Made by a program: the position numbers and the translations under genes
Notes under the pieces: generated by a model
Seen by the model: the letters and a program-made list of their open reading frames with translations, nothing else
Database searches by the model: none
What the model was told of the DNA's origin: nothing
Assembly (NCBI GenBank): GCA_965200945.1
Contig: OZ241749.1
Location: 1,054,001-1,118,000 of the forward strand
Length of the DNA stretch: 64,000 nt
Direction of reading: 5' to 3'
Origin: JADCRZ01 sp965200945
GTDB lineage: Bacteria > Bacteroidota > Bacteroidia > Chitinophagales > Chitinophagaceae
In this document: in pieces, positions 18,434-27,844 of the stretch
Layout: every line of letters starts with the position of its first letter
Numbering within the stretch: the first letter of the stretch is position 1

Positions 18434-19570
18434 TCACCGTTTCTGCCGTACCGGTTCTCCGAACAGCACGAGGTTGCTGCGGACCGCGGGCCGTGCTTCT
18501 CCTCCTGCCAACACAATCTTTCCCATCCACACAACCAGCGGCGTAGTCACCGGCGCATACATGCTGCCGTGAGGATCGATAGCCGCATCTGCTTTTTTGT
18601 CGACCGGGATCGTACCTGCCACCGACCAGGTGTTCAGGCCGGTATCGTATGTGAGTATTTCGTTCCGGAAACCCGGATGGTCATCTTTCAGTTCCGCAAT
18701 CCGGAGGGCGTTCACCCCATCATCGCCCCCGAATATGAAAATTCCTTTTCCCCCCGGAAGATCGAAAGCGGGTGAGGCGGCTGCAGCGAGGGGGTAAGGC
18801 AGGTCTGCCAGCTGGCTCCAGCCCTTGTCGGGTGAGTATTTCCAGCAGTCGCGCAGGTATTCGCGGCGGGCGGCAGTATCGGGCGGGGTAACTGCTAGGT
18901 GTACCCCACCGAAAACATAAAAACTGTCGCCGTCACCGGCTGCCATCGCGAGCATACGTGTTGGGCCGGGCACGGCAGGCAATCTCTTCCAGGCTCTTTT
19001 ACGGGCGTCGAAGGAAAGATCCAGGCACCAGAAATTATTCTCAGTGAGTCCGGCCGGGGTTTGGATGCCACCCGCGATGTACACTTTTGCGCCGATGACC
19101 GCGCCACACCCGTTGATGAGGGAGAAAGGCAAGTCGGGCAATGGGTGCGTCTCTCCCTTTCCGTGGATGTATGAAAGGCTGAAACACTCAGCAAAGTTTT
19201 GTTTTGCGTCGCCGCCGCCCAGGCACAACAGTTCGTCCTGGTAGGTGAGTGCCACGCCATAGCCCAGCGGGCGTGGCAGCCGGCCAGCTTCTTTCCACCT
19301 GCCGCCCGGTTGGTCCAGTACAAATATCTTGTCGTACCAGGTTTTCACCCCACTCGTCCAGGGCCTTCTGTTGCCGGGAAAATTGGTTCCTCCCGCCACA
19401 AGGAGCGCGCCATGACTTACACCTGCAAAAGCGCCGGCCAGTCCGTCGTCATCGGGCAGGCGGTCGAGTTGCTTCCAGGTAAATGAGGGCGAAGGAACAT
19501 GAGGTTGTGCAAGAGCCGTCATAGGATACAGACACGAATAGATGATAAACAATTTGCAGTAAGCAACCAT
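18434..19570 (-). CDS. Kelch-repeat protein, N-acetylneuraminate epimerase (NanM)-like
   Basis: The ATG at 19570 starts an export signal (MVAYCKLFIIYSCLYPMTALA). The 378-residue protein is close in size to E. coli NanM. It has repeated kelch blades with Gly-Gly pairs: LLVAGGTNFP, LLCLGGGDAKQ, VYIAGGIQTP, FYVFGGVHL, IFIFGGDDG and IVLAGGEARP. NanM interconverts alpha- and beta-Neu5Ac in the periplasm after sialidase release. The sialidase and NanA genes of this locus make that function likely, but kelch proteins as a class are diverse. It follows susD by 69 bases. Confidence 0.82.
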   Translation of the reverse strand: MVAYCKLFIIYSCLYPMTALAQPHVPSPSFTWKQLDRLPDDDGLAGAFAGVSHGALLVAGGTNFPGNRRPWTSGVKTWYDKIFVLDQPGGRWKEAGRLPRPLGYGVALTYQDELLCLGGGDAKQNFAECFSLSYIHGKGETHPLPDLPFSLINGCGAVIGAKVYIAGGIQTPAGLTENNFWCLDLSFDARKRAWKRLPAVPGPTRMLAMAAGDGDSFYVFGGVHLAVTPPDTAARREYLRDCWKYSPDKGWSQLADLPYPLAAAASPAFDLPGGKGIFIFGGDDGVNALRIAELKDDHPGFRNEILTYDTGLNTWSVAGTIPVDKKADAAIDPHGSMYAPVTTPLVVWMGKIVLAGGEARPAVRSNLVLFGEPVRQKR

Positions 19571-19639
19571 GGATATTTCATTAAGTGGACTTTCATCCTG
19601 CAACGCAGACTCCGCCTAACGGCAGGGCCTACCTGCAGA

Positions 19640-21112
19640 TCAGTACCCTTCCGTTTGCTTGATCAGGCTGTTGTTTGCCAGCACCGTGGTGTTGACCGGC
19701 CAGAACAGCGGGGTTGTTTTACCCACCAGGTTGGGCACATAGGTGTACACATTGATCGTTCCGCCCTTGTGAAACCGCACGAGGTCGAACCAGCGCTTGT
19801 TTTCAAAAAACAGCTCGCGGCCGCGCTCGTCGAGGATCTCTTTTTCGACCGCATCTTTGGTCGTGGCGCCGCTGTAAGCAGGGTTCCCGGCGCGTGACCT
19901 TACCAGGTTCAGATAAGTGATGGCGGAATTTACATTGCTGATGCCCGCATACGCTTCCGCCTTCATAAGGTCCACCTCCGCCAGGCGGTACAAGATCAGG
20001 TCGTTATCGGAGATCCGGTCGTCGGAGTATTTTGTACCGGGGTACTTGGTGATCCACGCCACTTTCGGACCGGTGCTCTGGCGTTCCACGATCCAGGTGT
20101 AGGGCCGGCGTTTGTCGTTCGGAAATGCGTTGAACAGGGCGCGCGACTGTGTACTGATCTGGTAAGCGCCCTGGCCGGTAGTGGATGTTTGCGTGTAGGG
20201 AAGGCTGTCGAGGTTGAGTGCTCCCTGTACGATGGTGATAAAGGGAAGCGCATTCACCCCGTAATTGCCGCCGGTTTCATCCCGGCTGTAATAAGCGGCC
20301 AGTATATCTTCCGGGTTCGCCGAGGCGCGCAACCCGGTTACGTTCTTAAAGTCGGCGTTCAGGGAAAGGCCTGAAGCTTCTACTTCGGTGATGGCCGTAA
20401 GCGCATCGTTGAAGTCGGCCGCTCCGCCATTGAGCACCTTGGCGCTCCACAATTTGGCATCGGCTTTCAGGGCCTGTGCAGAACCGTAGGCGAACCGGTA
20501 TTTGCTCGGATAGGTCTTTGCTGAAAACTGACTCATGGATTTGAACAGACTGATGGAGGTATCCAGGTCTGCCGTGATCTGTTTCATCACGTTTACCTGG
20601 CTCGAGCGGGGAAGAAGCGGAACGTTTTCATCTGTAACAGCCTGCAGCATCAGGGGCGTATCGCCGATGATGCGGGTAAGATGAAAATAGAAATAAGCAC
20701 GCAGCGCATAGGTTTCGGCAAGTATCCGCTTCCTGGTATCCGGACTGGATGCAAATGGAAAATTCTGTATCTTGGTCAACAGCAGGTTGCAGTTGCCGAT
20801 CGCCTTGTACCAGTCGTTGTAATTTACGGCGCCCGAGGAGGGGGTGATTATCTGTGTCCAGGCTACGCCAAAACGTGAATTGGAGCCGCTGATCAGCTCT
20901 TCGCTGCGTTCGGTACCATAGGTCAGGTTATTGGCAAAGGAACGCATGTAGGTATAGATACCGGTAACGTATGGTTCGAAATCACCTTCGTTTTGAAAGT
21001 AGGTGGCCTCGGTGATGCTCGACTGCGGCGCCACGGTCAGCAGTTTTTTACAACCAGACAGCAGCAGCAGTAGCATGCACATGGCCGGAAAAATGGCGGG
21101 AATCTTTTTCAT
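19640..21112 (-). CDS. SusD/RagB-family glycan-binding lipoprotein
   Basis: The start at 21112 gives a lipoprotein signal (MKKIPAIFPAMCMLLLLLSGC, Cys21); the longer frame lacks one. The 490-residue protein has the SusD pattern of TPR helices near the N-terminus (ALRAYFYFHLTRIIGDTPLM) and the C-terminal signature ILDERGRELFFENKRWFDLVRF. It binds oligosaccharides on the outer surface and delivers them to its SusC partner, encoded 60 bases upstream. In this operon the ligand is probably a sialylated glycan or free sialic acid. Confidence 0.93.
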   Translation of the reverse strand: MKKIPAIFPAMCMLLLLLSGCKKLLTVAPQSSITEATYFQNEGDFEPYVTGIYTYMRSFANNLTYGTERSEELISGSNSRFGVAWTQIITPSSGAVNYNDWYKAIGNCNLLLTKIQNFPFASSPDTRKRILAETYALRAYFYFHLTRIIGDTPLMLQAVTDENVPLLPRSSQVNVMKQITADLDTSISLFKSMSQFSAKTYPSKYRFAYGSAQALKADAKLWSAKVLNGGAADFNDALTAITEVEASGLSLNADFKNVTGLRASANPEDILAAYYSRDETGGNYGVNALPFITIVQGALNLDSLPYTQTSTTGQGAYQISTQSRALFNAFPNDKRRPYTWIVERQSTGPKVAWITKYPGTKYSDDRISDNDLILYRLAEVDLMKAEAYAGISNVNSAITYLNLVRSRAGNPAYSGATTKDAVEKEILDERGRELFFENKRWFDLVRFHKGGTINVYTYVPNLVGKTTPLFWPVNTTVLANNSLIKQTEGY

Positions 21113-21172
21113 ATCATTTAATTCAGACATCTTTTCAATAATGATCAGCTCAAAATCAGGTATGCGTCTCAA

Positions 21173-24100
21173 TTAGAATTTCAGGGTTCCGCCGAGTGAA
21201 AATTGCCTCGGGCGGGGATAACCCGCTTCGTCGTAACCGGTATAGGTTTCAGGATTGATGCCGGTGTATTTGGTCAGGTAGCCGAGATTGTATACGCTGG
21301 CAAACAGGCTCAGCCCTGACGACCGGATCTTTTTCATCAGGGTTTTGGGCACTTCATAAGAAAAGGAGATCTCCCGGAAAGCCAGAAAGTTTCCTTTCTC
21401 GATCAGTGCCGACACGTCGGATGCATAGGAATTGTTGTTGCCAAGTGTAGCCAGACGGATGTAATTTCGCTGTCCGAAATCAAAATCGGCAAAAGAAAAG
21501 CGTGCATATTTTTTATCTACATCGCCCGACTTCTGCCAAATATCGGGTCCCAAGGCTTGTGTCGGAGCACCTTCGTTAAATGCGCGGCCTTGTCCGAGCG
21601 AGCGGGCGAGGGCGCCATTGCTTATCACATGTCCGAGCGCATAATCGACCGCTATGCGCAGTGAAAAAGCCTTGTAACTGAACGTATTCTGCATCCCTCC
21701 TATTTTGTCGGGGGTACGGTAGCCCATAAACACCTGGTCTTTGGTATCGATGACCCCATCGTTGTTGATATCGGCGAAAATATAGTCTCCCGCATGCTTG
21801 CCGGTTGTAATGCCGGGCGGGGAGGCGAGGTTGTCTTTCTTGGTCGCATTCCAGGCAGCCGCTTCGGCTTCGGTGGAAAATACGCCCAGTACTTTGTAAG
21901 CCCAGAGGCCATAAGGACGTTCGCCTTCCGCCAACCCACCAGCTTCTACGAGCTGTTTAGACCCTGCGTCGTAAATCACATCACCACCCTGCCGATTTTT
22001 CGCCCTTCCGTTGTTAGGCAATTTTTTCACGATAGTACGATTCAGTGCAAAAGAAAAATTTGTTCGCCAGGTGAAGGCGTTTGCCTTGATTACTGTCGCG
22101 CCAAGCTCTACTTCGACCCCTTTGTTCTGCAGGGTGCCGTTGTTGTAGGTGATAGATGGAAAAGGCGCTTCAGAAGGCAGTGGTTTGGATGCAAGCCTGT
22201 TCTGCGTGAGTTTGTTGTACAGATCAACGGACAGGGTTACACGCTCATTAAAAAAGCCTGCGTCGAAGGCAAGGTCGGTCGTAACCGTTTGTTCCCATCG
22301 CAGATTCGGATTTGAAAGATTAGAACGAAGGATACCGGAGCCTATCGCGTAACTCGACGCAGTGTACCCGCCATAAGTATCGGTGAGCATCAGATCACTG
22401 GAGCCCGCACTTCCAAGACTAGCCCTGAATTTAAGGGAACTGACTGCTTTGGTGTGCCAGAAATTTTCTTTGTGAACATTCCATCCGATAGAAGCGGAAG
22501 GAAAGAGCGCATACTTATTTTCGGGTGCAAAGTTTGAAAAGCCATCATAGCGCACTGCACCACTTGCCAGATACTTGCCATTGTAGTCGTAATTGAACTG
22601 GCCAAAGAAGCTGGCAGACCTGCTTTCCGGAAGTGAGGAATTGAAATTCGTCACATTCGGTGTCACCACTCCGTTAATGACGGTTGTGGAGGGCTCATTG
22701 ATGGTATAGATATAATCACTGTTGGCTCTCTGGGAACCAATGCTGACGATGCTGTTTGTAGACCGCGTGTAATTAAAGCCGGCGAGCAGAGTGAACTGAT
22801 GTTCCTGGTGAATGTTGAAATCATATTGCAGAATCTGATCAACCATCAGCTGTCGGAAGTTATTCACACTGTCGTTTTTCTGGCGTTGCGTGGTGGGCTG
22901 AATTTCAGAAGCGGGTGTTGCTTTGCGCATAAAAAGATAGCGAAAATCCTGCATCAGATATGAAACCGAAGGTTTGAAATGAAGACCTTTGGTAATCGTA
23001 AGATCACCAGCCAGCCTGGAAACGATCCTTTCCGTAGACGCTCTTACATCATCATATTTCAGGGTATGAAAACGGTTCCTTGCCGTGAACACCTCGCCGG
23101 GCGTAGGATTGCCATCGTCTTTATAGATTCGGATCAACGGAGTGAGACGAGTGCCCCGGGTAAGATCGTTTTGATAAGATTCTACGTAATTCGGCAGCAC
23201 ATTCTGGTAATTAACCATTGCATCAATCCTGAAATTATCAGATGCTTTGAAGCTGAAATTTCCCAGCGCATCGTAACGCTTGTACTTGGTTCCCACAAAA
23301 ACTCCCGCCTGATTAATGGTCCCTAATGAAACATTATAGTTGGCCCTGTCACTACCTCCGTCCAGTCCTACATTGTAATTTTCAGTGATTCCTGTATTCC
23401 ATAACATATCCTGGTAGTGATTGTCGGCATACAACAACTTCGTCCCGGGATTGATGGGATCATCCATAGTCTTCCAGCCTTGGGACAGCAGATTATCTAC
23501 ATAGGGCTGGCCTTCCACGGCCACAATATTATTATACAACGCTGTCAGGTTGATGTTGGAACCGTACTGGCCCTTTGCAGTATATACGCGTGTACCTGCT
23601 GAAAAGCCGCCGTTATTCAGTAGGTTGTTTTTGTCGAGCGGATCAAACGTATTATTTACAGTATTTCGTGCCAGCCGCAGGTATTGCTCGGCATCGACAT
23701 ATTTGTAATCCCGCGCTTTTGTTTCCCAGGTAGTGCGATGGTTGAGGGTCAGATTGGCTTTACTGTTGAATTTGCCCCCTTTGGTTTTGATAACGATTAC
23801 TCCATTGGCGCCCCTGGCGCCATAAATTGCGGTCGAAGCTGCATCTTTCATAACCTGGAAAGATTCGATGTTGTCTGGATTGATATCATCGAGTGAGCGG
23901 AAAACCCCATCTACGACTACCAATGGACTGCTTGGATCGCTGTTTGCCGTTGGTGAGCCACCACCGTTGCCAAGTCCTGATCCATATACATTCAGCTTCG
24001 TTCCCCCGCGGATAATGATGTTGGTAGCTCCGCCGCCCGGCTGTCCGGATGTGATGGGAACCGACACTCCGGCGATCTTGCCCTGTAAGGCCTGTACCGG

Positions 24101-24523
24101 ATTTGGATTGGAAGTGTTTTTAAGTTCATCGGGGTTGAGCTTCGAAACCGCCGCGGTAATCTTTGTTCTGGATTGCTGGGTGTAGCCCACTACCACTACA
24201 TCGTTCAGGCTGTTGGTAGCCTGCAGCAGCGAGACCGTTATGATGGTTTGGGAGCCCACCGGAATTTCCTGTTCCACATACCCGATACGGGAGGCCACCA
24301 GCACAGATTTAGGGCTGCCGGCACGGATGCTGAAACTGCCCTTCGCATCGGTGGAAGTTCCGCCCGCGGTTCCTTTGATCCTGATCGATACGCCTTCAAG
24401 GGCAACGCCTGCGCTGTCGGTCACCTTTCCGTTGATGACAGTCTGGGCAAGCGCAAGTAGAGGAAAAGAAAAAACAATGACCAGGGAGAGAAACAAGCGA
24501 AGCAAATGAAATCTGTTTTTCAT
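21173..24523 (-). CDS. SusC/RagA-family TonB-dependent outer-membrane transporter
   Basis: The ATG at 24523 starts the signal peptide; the frame extends two codons upstream only via TTG. The 1116-residue protein has an N-terminal carboxypeptidase-like domain (INGKVTDSAGVALEGVSIRIKG, about 30-105). The plug follows (VVVVGYTQQSRTKITAAVS and PVQALQGKIAGVSV, with the SusC-type RGANGVIVIKTKGG near 245), then a beta-barrel ending in LGGTLKF with a terminal aromatic residue. It imports the glycan bound by SusD. It is the first gene of the ten-gene series and has its own promoter with an operator. Confidence 0.95.
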   Translation of the reverse strand: MKNRFHLLRLFLSLVIVFSFPLLALAQTVINGKVTDSAGVALEGVSIRIKGTAGGTSTDAKGSFSIRAGSPKSVLVASRIGYVEQEIPVGSQTIITVSLLQATNSLNDVVVVGYTQQSRTKITAAVSKLNPDELKNTSNPNPVQALQGKIAGVSVPITSGQPGGGATNIIIRGGTKLNVYGSGLGNGGGSPTANSDPSSPLVVVDGVFRSLDDINPDNIESFQVMKDAASTAIYGARGANGVIVIKTKGGKFNSKANLTLNHRTTWETKARDYKYVDAEQYLRLARNTVNNTFDPLDKNNLLNNGGFSAGTRVYTAKGQYGSNINLTALYNNIVAVEGQPYVDNLLSQGWKTMDDPINPGTKLLYADNHYQDMLWNTGITENYNVGLDGGSDRANYNVSLGTINQAGVFVGTKYKRYDALGNFSFKASDNFRIDAMVNYQNVLPNYVESYQNDLTRGTRLTPLIRIYKDDGNPTPGEVFTARNRFHTLKYDDVRASTERIVSRLAGDLTITKGLHFKPSVSYLMQDFRYLFMRKATPASEIQPTTQRQKNDSVNNFRQLMVDQILQYDFNIHQEHQFTLLAGFNYTRSTNSIVSIGSQRANSDYIYTINEPSTTVINGVVTPNVTNFNSSLPESRSASFFGQFNYDYNGKYLASGAVRYDGFSNFAPENKYALFPSASIGWNVHKENFWHTKAVSSLKFRASLGSAGSSDLMLTDTYGGYTASSYAIGSGILRSNLSNPNLRWEQTVTTDLAFDAGFFNERVTLSVDLYNKLTQNRLASKPLPSEAPFPSITYNNGTLQNKGVEVELGATVIKANAFTWRTNFSFALNRTIVKKLPNNGRAKNRQGGDVIYDAGSKQLVEAGGLAEGERPYGLWAYKVLGVFSTEAEAAAWNATKKDNLASPPGITTGKHAGDYIFADINNDGVIDTKDQVFMGYRTPDKIGGMQNTFSYKAFSLRIAVDYALGHVISNGALARSLGQGRAFNEGAPTQALGPDIWQKSGDVDKKYARFSFADFDFGQRNYIRLATLGNNNSYASDVSALIEKGNFLAFREISFSYEVPKTLMKKIRSSGLSLFASVYNLGYLTKYTGINPETYTGYDEAGYPRPRQFSLGGTLKF

Positions 24524-24560
24524 AAGCAATCTTTGAGTAGAATCGTTAGTAGTATTAGTA

Positions 24561-24577
24561 GTTATGTCCTACATAAC
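24561..24577 (-). promoter_or_regulatory. Operator palindrome in the susC promoter
   Basis: GTTATGTCCTACATAAC is a perfect palindrome with 7-bp arms around a 3-bp centre. On the minus strand it directly follows the susC -7 box, the same position as the site before the lipoprotein sialidase. It is the longest of the four related sites. Confidence 0.78.
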
Positions 24578-24607
24578 AAATCTGGGAAAAATAATTCAAA
24601 CCCCAAA
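24577..24607 (-). promoter_or_regulatory. susC operon promoter
   Basis: On the minus strand TTTG (24607-24604) is separated by 19 bases from CAGATTTG (24584-24577), which differs from TAnnTTTG at one position. The susC ATG follows 53 bases later. This promoter probably drives the whole series down to 11505, since no comparable promoter was seen in the short gaps between genes. Confidence 0.65.
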
Positions 24608-24612
24608 ATTTT

Positions 24613-24641
24613 TTTGTTTCTTCCTGCTTGTAACGAATCTG
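24613..24641 (+). promoter_or_regulatory. Weak promoter of the gntR gene
   Basis: TTTG at 24613-24616 and CGAATCTG at 24634-24641 are spaced by 17 bases. The second box is a poor match to TAnnTTTG. The element lies back to back with the susC promoter, and the operator at 24645-24659 follows it. Confidence 0.4.
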
Positions 24642-24644
24642 ATG

Positions 24645-24659
24645 AAATGTTCTACATTT
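24645..24659 (+). promoter_or_regulatory. Operator palindrome in front of the gntR gene (autoregulation)
   Basis: AAATGTTCTACATTT is a perfect palindrome with 6-bp arms and a 3-bp centre, ending 19 bases before the regulator ATG. It shares the ATGTnnnACAT core with the other three sites, which suggests that the regulator represses its own gene. Confidence 0.7.
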
Positions 24660-24678
24660 AAACAATACAGTTTAACAT

Positions 24679-25380
24679 ATGAGTTCTTCCAACGCAGCAA
24701 CCGACCTTAAGAGGATCGATCGCAAAACAATGGCGGATGTAGTGGAGACACGCCTGCGCGAATACCTGAAAAACAACCACTTTAAACCGGGAGACGCCCT
24801 TCCGAGCGAACAGCAACTGGCCGAATCGCTCGATGTAAGCCGCAACGTGGTGCGCGAAGCCCTGAGCCGCCTGCGCATGCTCGGCATCATCGAAACTCGT
24901 AAAAAACGCGGCATGCTGCTCACAAGCCCCGACATCCTGCTTTCTTTTGAACGCGTGCTTGATCCGCTGATCATGGACAAGGAAACGCTGGAAGACATCT
25001 TTGAGCTGCGTTTGACCCTGGAGGTTGGGCTCGCAGATCTTTTGTACCTGCGCAAAACAAAGAAGGGAGTAGAAGAGCTGCGTAAGATCGCGCTCGACCA
25101 GAAACAGGTGGCGGGCCGGCAATCATTCAGGATCAAGCATGAGATCGCGTTTCATGGGAAGATCTACGAGATGACAGGAAACAATACCATGCAGCGTTTC
25201 CAGAGTATGTTGCTCCCGGTGTTCGGCTATGTGCGGGAAACGGAAAAAGTATATACCCCGGCAAAAGTGTCGCACCTAGAACTGGTTGACCTTCTTACCC
25301 ATGGATCGAAGGAAGAGTTCCGGCACGGTATGGTAGAACATCTGCAGAATCATTTCGACCGGCTTACGGCTAAGCGCTGA
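24679..25380 (+). CDS. FadR-type GntR-family transcriptional regulator
   Basis: The 233-residue protein has an N-terminal winged helix (about 18-80) with LPSEQQLAESLDVSRNVVREALSRL, the GntR signature. An all-helical FCD domain follows (about 95-225) with Asp/His positions (FELRLTLEVG, IKHEIAFHGKIYEMTGNN, HLELVDLL) typical of metal- and acid-binding FCD regulators. FadR-subfamily proteins recognise sites with a GTnnnAC-like core, and four such palindromes occur at the promoters of this locus. It is divergent from susC and its last 11 bases overlap the convergent MFS gene. The effector is probably a sialic acid or a breakdown acid. Confidence 0.92.
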   Translation: MSSSNAATDLKRIDRKTMADVVETRLREYLKNNHFKPGDALPSEQQLAESLDVSRNVVREALSRLRMLGIIETRKKRGMLLTSPDILLSFERVLDPLIMDKETLEDIFELRLTLEVGLADLLYLRKTKKGVEELRKIALDQKQVAGRQSFRIKHEIAFHGKIYEMTGNNTMQRFQSMLLPVFGYVRETEKVYTPAKVSHLELVDLLTHGSKEEFRHGMVEHLQNHFDRLTAKR

Positions 25381-26587
25381 CCGGGGGCTTCCGCAGCCGC
25401 ACCGCAAACAGCAAAAGCGTGGCGAGCAACATCAGCACTGCAGATATTTCGTATACGATCGACAAGTCTACCTGCGCGTCTTTCAGCCATCCGCCCACAT
25501 ACACCATCAGTCCGCCCACGATGGTGCTCAGGAAATTCAGGAAACCATAGCCTGTAGCGATGTAGCGGCTGTCGACGATCTGCCGCAGGATGGGCATCAG
25601 GTTTGCATCGCTGAAGCCACGAGCCAGTCCGAACATGACCATTGCCACGATGGCAATGCTGAATATGGTAGTGGAAGAAAGCAGGAACAGGAAAGGTGCG
25701 CCGATGCAAAACCCGATGATCACCACGTAGATCCGGCTGCGCTCGTTGCTGCGCGACCAGCGGTCGGCCAGCAAGCCGCCCGCCAGCACGCCGATAAAAG
25801 ATCCGGTCTGGATCCAACCGGTCGCCGATATGCCTGCCTTGCCCAGATTCAGATGGTAATGCTCTTTCAGAAAAGCAGGCAGCCACCCGTATATAAGCCA
25901 GTTCACCATGCCCAGTACACAGAAGTAAACCAGCAAAACACAAAACGAACGTTCGCGGAACAGGATCCGCATCGAACCGCCGAGACTGATCGCTTGCCGG
26001 GGCTCGCTGGCCGCCTCTGTTTCAATGGGTTTGTCGCGCAGAAAATAGAGCAAAAAAAGCGCATATACGATACCGAAAGCACCGCAAACCTGGAAACCAT
26101 AGCGCCATCCCCACGATTCCGCAATGTATCCGCCAATGCCGCCGAGGGCCAGTCCGGCGTACAGTCCGCTGATGTGCAGACCGGTGGCCAGGGAACGGGT
26201 AGCACCCCGGTGATAGTCGGTGATGAGCGCAAGCGCCGCAGGGATATAACAGGCTTCGCTGAGCCCCATTACAGCGCGGGCCGCCAGCATTTCGGGAAAG
26301 GACCTGATAAAGCCTGTCCAGACCGTAACGGCAGACCATACAAAGACGCTGAAGACAATCACTTTTTTACGGCTGTATTTATCTGCGAAAAAGCCGCCGA
26401 ACGGGCTCAGCACACCATAGGTCCACAGAAACACGGAAGTAAGCAGTCCGAACTGCGCGTCGTTGAGGGAGAAGTCGGCCACGATCGGATCGCGCATGGA
26501 CGTGATGAGGATGCGGTCGAAGTAGTTGAGAAAGGCCACCACCCATAGCATGGCTACCAGGGCCCAGGAATAGCTGTTCGTTCGCAT
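25370..26587 (-). CDS. MFS transporter (sugar-acid/anion type)
   Basis: The 405-residue protein has 12 predicted membrane segments. The loop between helices 2 and 3 reads GGFFADKYSRKKV, the MFS motif A, and NYFDRILI at the start of the protein resembles the anion:cation symporter family that imports hexuronates and sialic acid. It would carry the released monosaccharide across the inner membrane. The gene lies 159 bases downstream of nanA on the same strand and is convergent with gntR with an 11-base overlap. Confidence 0.88.
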   Translation of the reverse strand: MRTNSYSWALVAMLWVVAFLNYFDRILITSMRDPIVADFSLNDAQFGLLTSVFLWTYGVLSPFGGFFADKYSRKKVIVFSVFVWSAVTVWTGFIRSFPEMLAARAVMGLSEACYIPAALALITDYHRGATRSLATGLHISGLYAGLALGGIGGYIAESWGWRYGFQVCGAFGIVYALFLLYFLRDKPIETEAASEPRQAISLGGSMRILFRERSFCVLLVYFCVLGMVNWLIYGWLPAFLKEHYHLNLGKAGISATGWIQTGSFIGVLAGGLLADRWSRSNERSRIYVVIIGFCIGAPFLFLLSSTTIFSIAIVAMVMFGLARGFSDANLMPILRQIVDSRYIATGYGFLNFLSTIVGGLMVYVGGWLKDAQVDLSIVYEISAVLMLLATLLLFAVRLRKPPVSA

Positions 26588-26641
26588 AGCAAATCGTTTG
26601 AAATGGAAAAGAGAGCTGTTGAAATATTTCAGTTGCAGAAC

Positions 26642-26657
26642 AATTGGTTTTCCAATT
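26642..26657. promoter_or_regulatory. Small inverted repeat upstream of the MFS gene
   Basis: AATTGG and CCAATT (26642-26647 and 26652-26657) are separated by TTTT. The element lies 55 bases before the MFS start. It could be an operator or a short hairpin; it does not match the GntR-type core. Confidence 0.3.
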
Positions 26658-26746
26658 TAGCTGTACAAATTCGGCCTCATAAATTCTGCTTTGATCGCCA
26701 TGCTCAGATAACATCCCGTTCGTTCTGAAGCGCGGGGATGCTTCGC

Positions 26747-27706
26747 TTACTCGGACGCTGTTACGGTCATCATGAGTGCGCTCGATTGCAGGGCTGCCTG
26801 GTGCTGGTGCAGCAGCTCAAAAAATCCAACATTCTCCAGGGAAGCCTGCAGGGCAGCTGCTTCCGACTCGCTCAGGTTCACCAGGGGAAGTCGCGACGGC
26901 CCAAGATCGAATCCTTCCATTTTCATGATGGCACGCTGGGCGGCGATCGGGGCGTAGCGCACAAGGCAGCGCACCATTTCAACCATACTGAAGTGCAGTA
27001 GGGCCGCATCGGCCTGCTGGGCAGCAGAGAAGAGTTTCATGATCCGGAGGTAAACGGGAGCAGCATAGGTATAGGTGCTTCCTATGGCGCCTTTTGCCCC
27101 TACGGCCAGCGCGCTGAGCAGCATTTCGTCGAGACCGAACAGTATATCGTAGCGGCCATTTTTGTAGTTTAGGCAAGCCTGGTATTCATGAACGGTGGTG
27201 GCGGTGTATTTGATACCCGCCAGGTTCGGAATGCGTGTTTCGCTGAGCCGCAGAAATTCGACCATATCCATTGCAACGCCGGTAAGGTGCGGAATATGGT
27301 AATAATAGAAAGGAAGCCCGGGAGCAGCCCCGGCAATGGCGCCGATGCTGTCGACCAGGTTGTTGAGGGAGGAAGGCTTGAAATAAAAAGCCGCGACGGA
27401 GGAAATGGCATCGGCGCCGATCTGCGCGGCATGGCGCGCCAGCCGCGCCGATTCCGCGATGGCCGGATGCCCCACATGTACCAGCACCAGGATCCGTTTG
27501 CCGGCGGCTTTCACGTAAGCCTCGGCCACTGCCATCCGTTCTTCTAGGGTGAGGTTCGGCCCCTCCCCGTTTGTTCCGCAGATAAACACCCCGGTAAGTC
27601 CGTCCCGGATCATTTTTTCGACCAGGCCGGGGATGGCAGACAGGTTCAGCGACCCGTCTGGGTTGAACGAAGCAAAAGTGGCGGCAATCAGTCCTTCAAT
27701 TTTCAT
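26747..27706 (-). CDS. nanA: N-acetylneuraminate lyase
   Basis: The start at 27706 (MKIEGLIAATFASF) is chosen over a start three codons upstream because it matches the family N-terminus. The 319-residue protein has FYYYHIPHLTG (Tyr136) and the Schiff-base lysine in GIKYT (Lys166), nearly the positions of E. coli NanA Tyr137 and Lys165. The YYYHIP form separates sialic acid lyases from DapA. It splits Neu5Ac into pyruvate and ManNAc. Its promoter carries an operator identical to that of the lipoprotein sialidase. No ManNAc kinase or epimerase gene is nearby. Confidence 0.9.
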   Translation of the reverse strand: MKIEGLIAATFASFNPDGSLNLSAIPGLVEKMIRDGLTGVFICGTNGEGPNLTLEERMAVAEAYVKAAGKRILVLVHVGHPAIAESARLARHAAQIGADAISSVAAFYFKPSSLNNLVDSIGAIAGAAPGLPFYYYHIPHLTGVAMDMVEFLRLSETRIPNLAGIKYTATTVHEYQACLNYKNGRYDILFGLDEMLLSALAVGAKGAIGSTYTYAAPVYLRIMKLFSAAQQADAALLHFSMVEMVRCLVRYAPIAAQRAIMKMEGFDLGPSRLPLVNLSESEAAALQASLENVGFFELLHQHQAALQSSALMMTVTASE

Positions 27707-27844
27707 GGTCAGCAAACTTTACAAAGTAGGTTTCACCTGCGGAACGGGTGAAATAATTTATTAATCCGGCTCAGCCAACTCATGCCGGATCTTTGCCTGG
27801 CCAGGTATGGCAAGTGCAAAGAGGCAGTTGAGCCGATTCATCAA

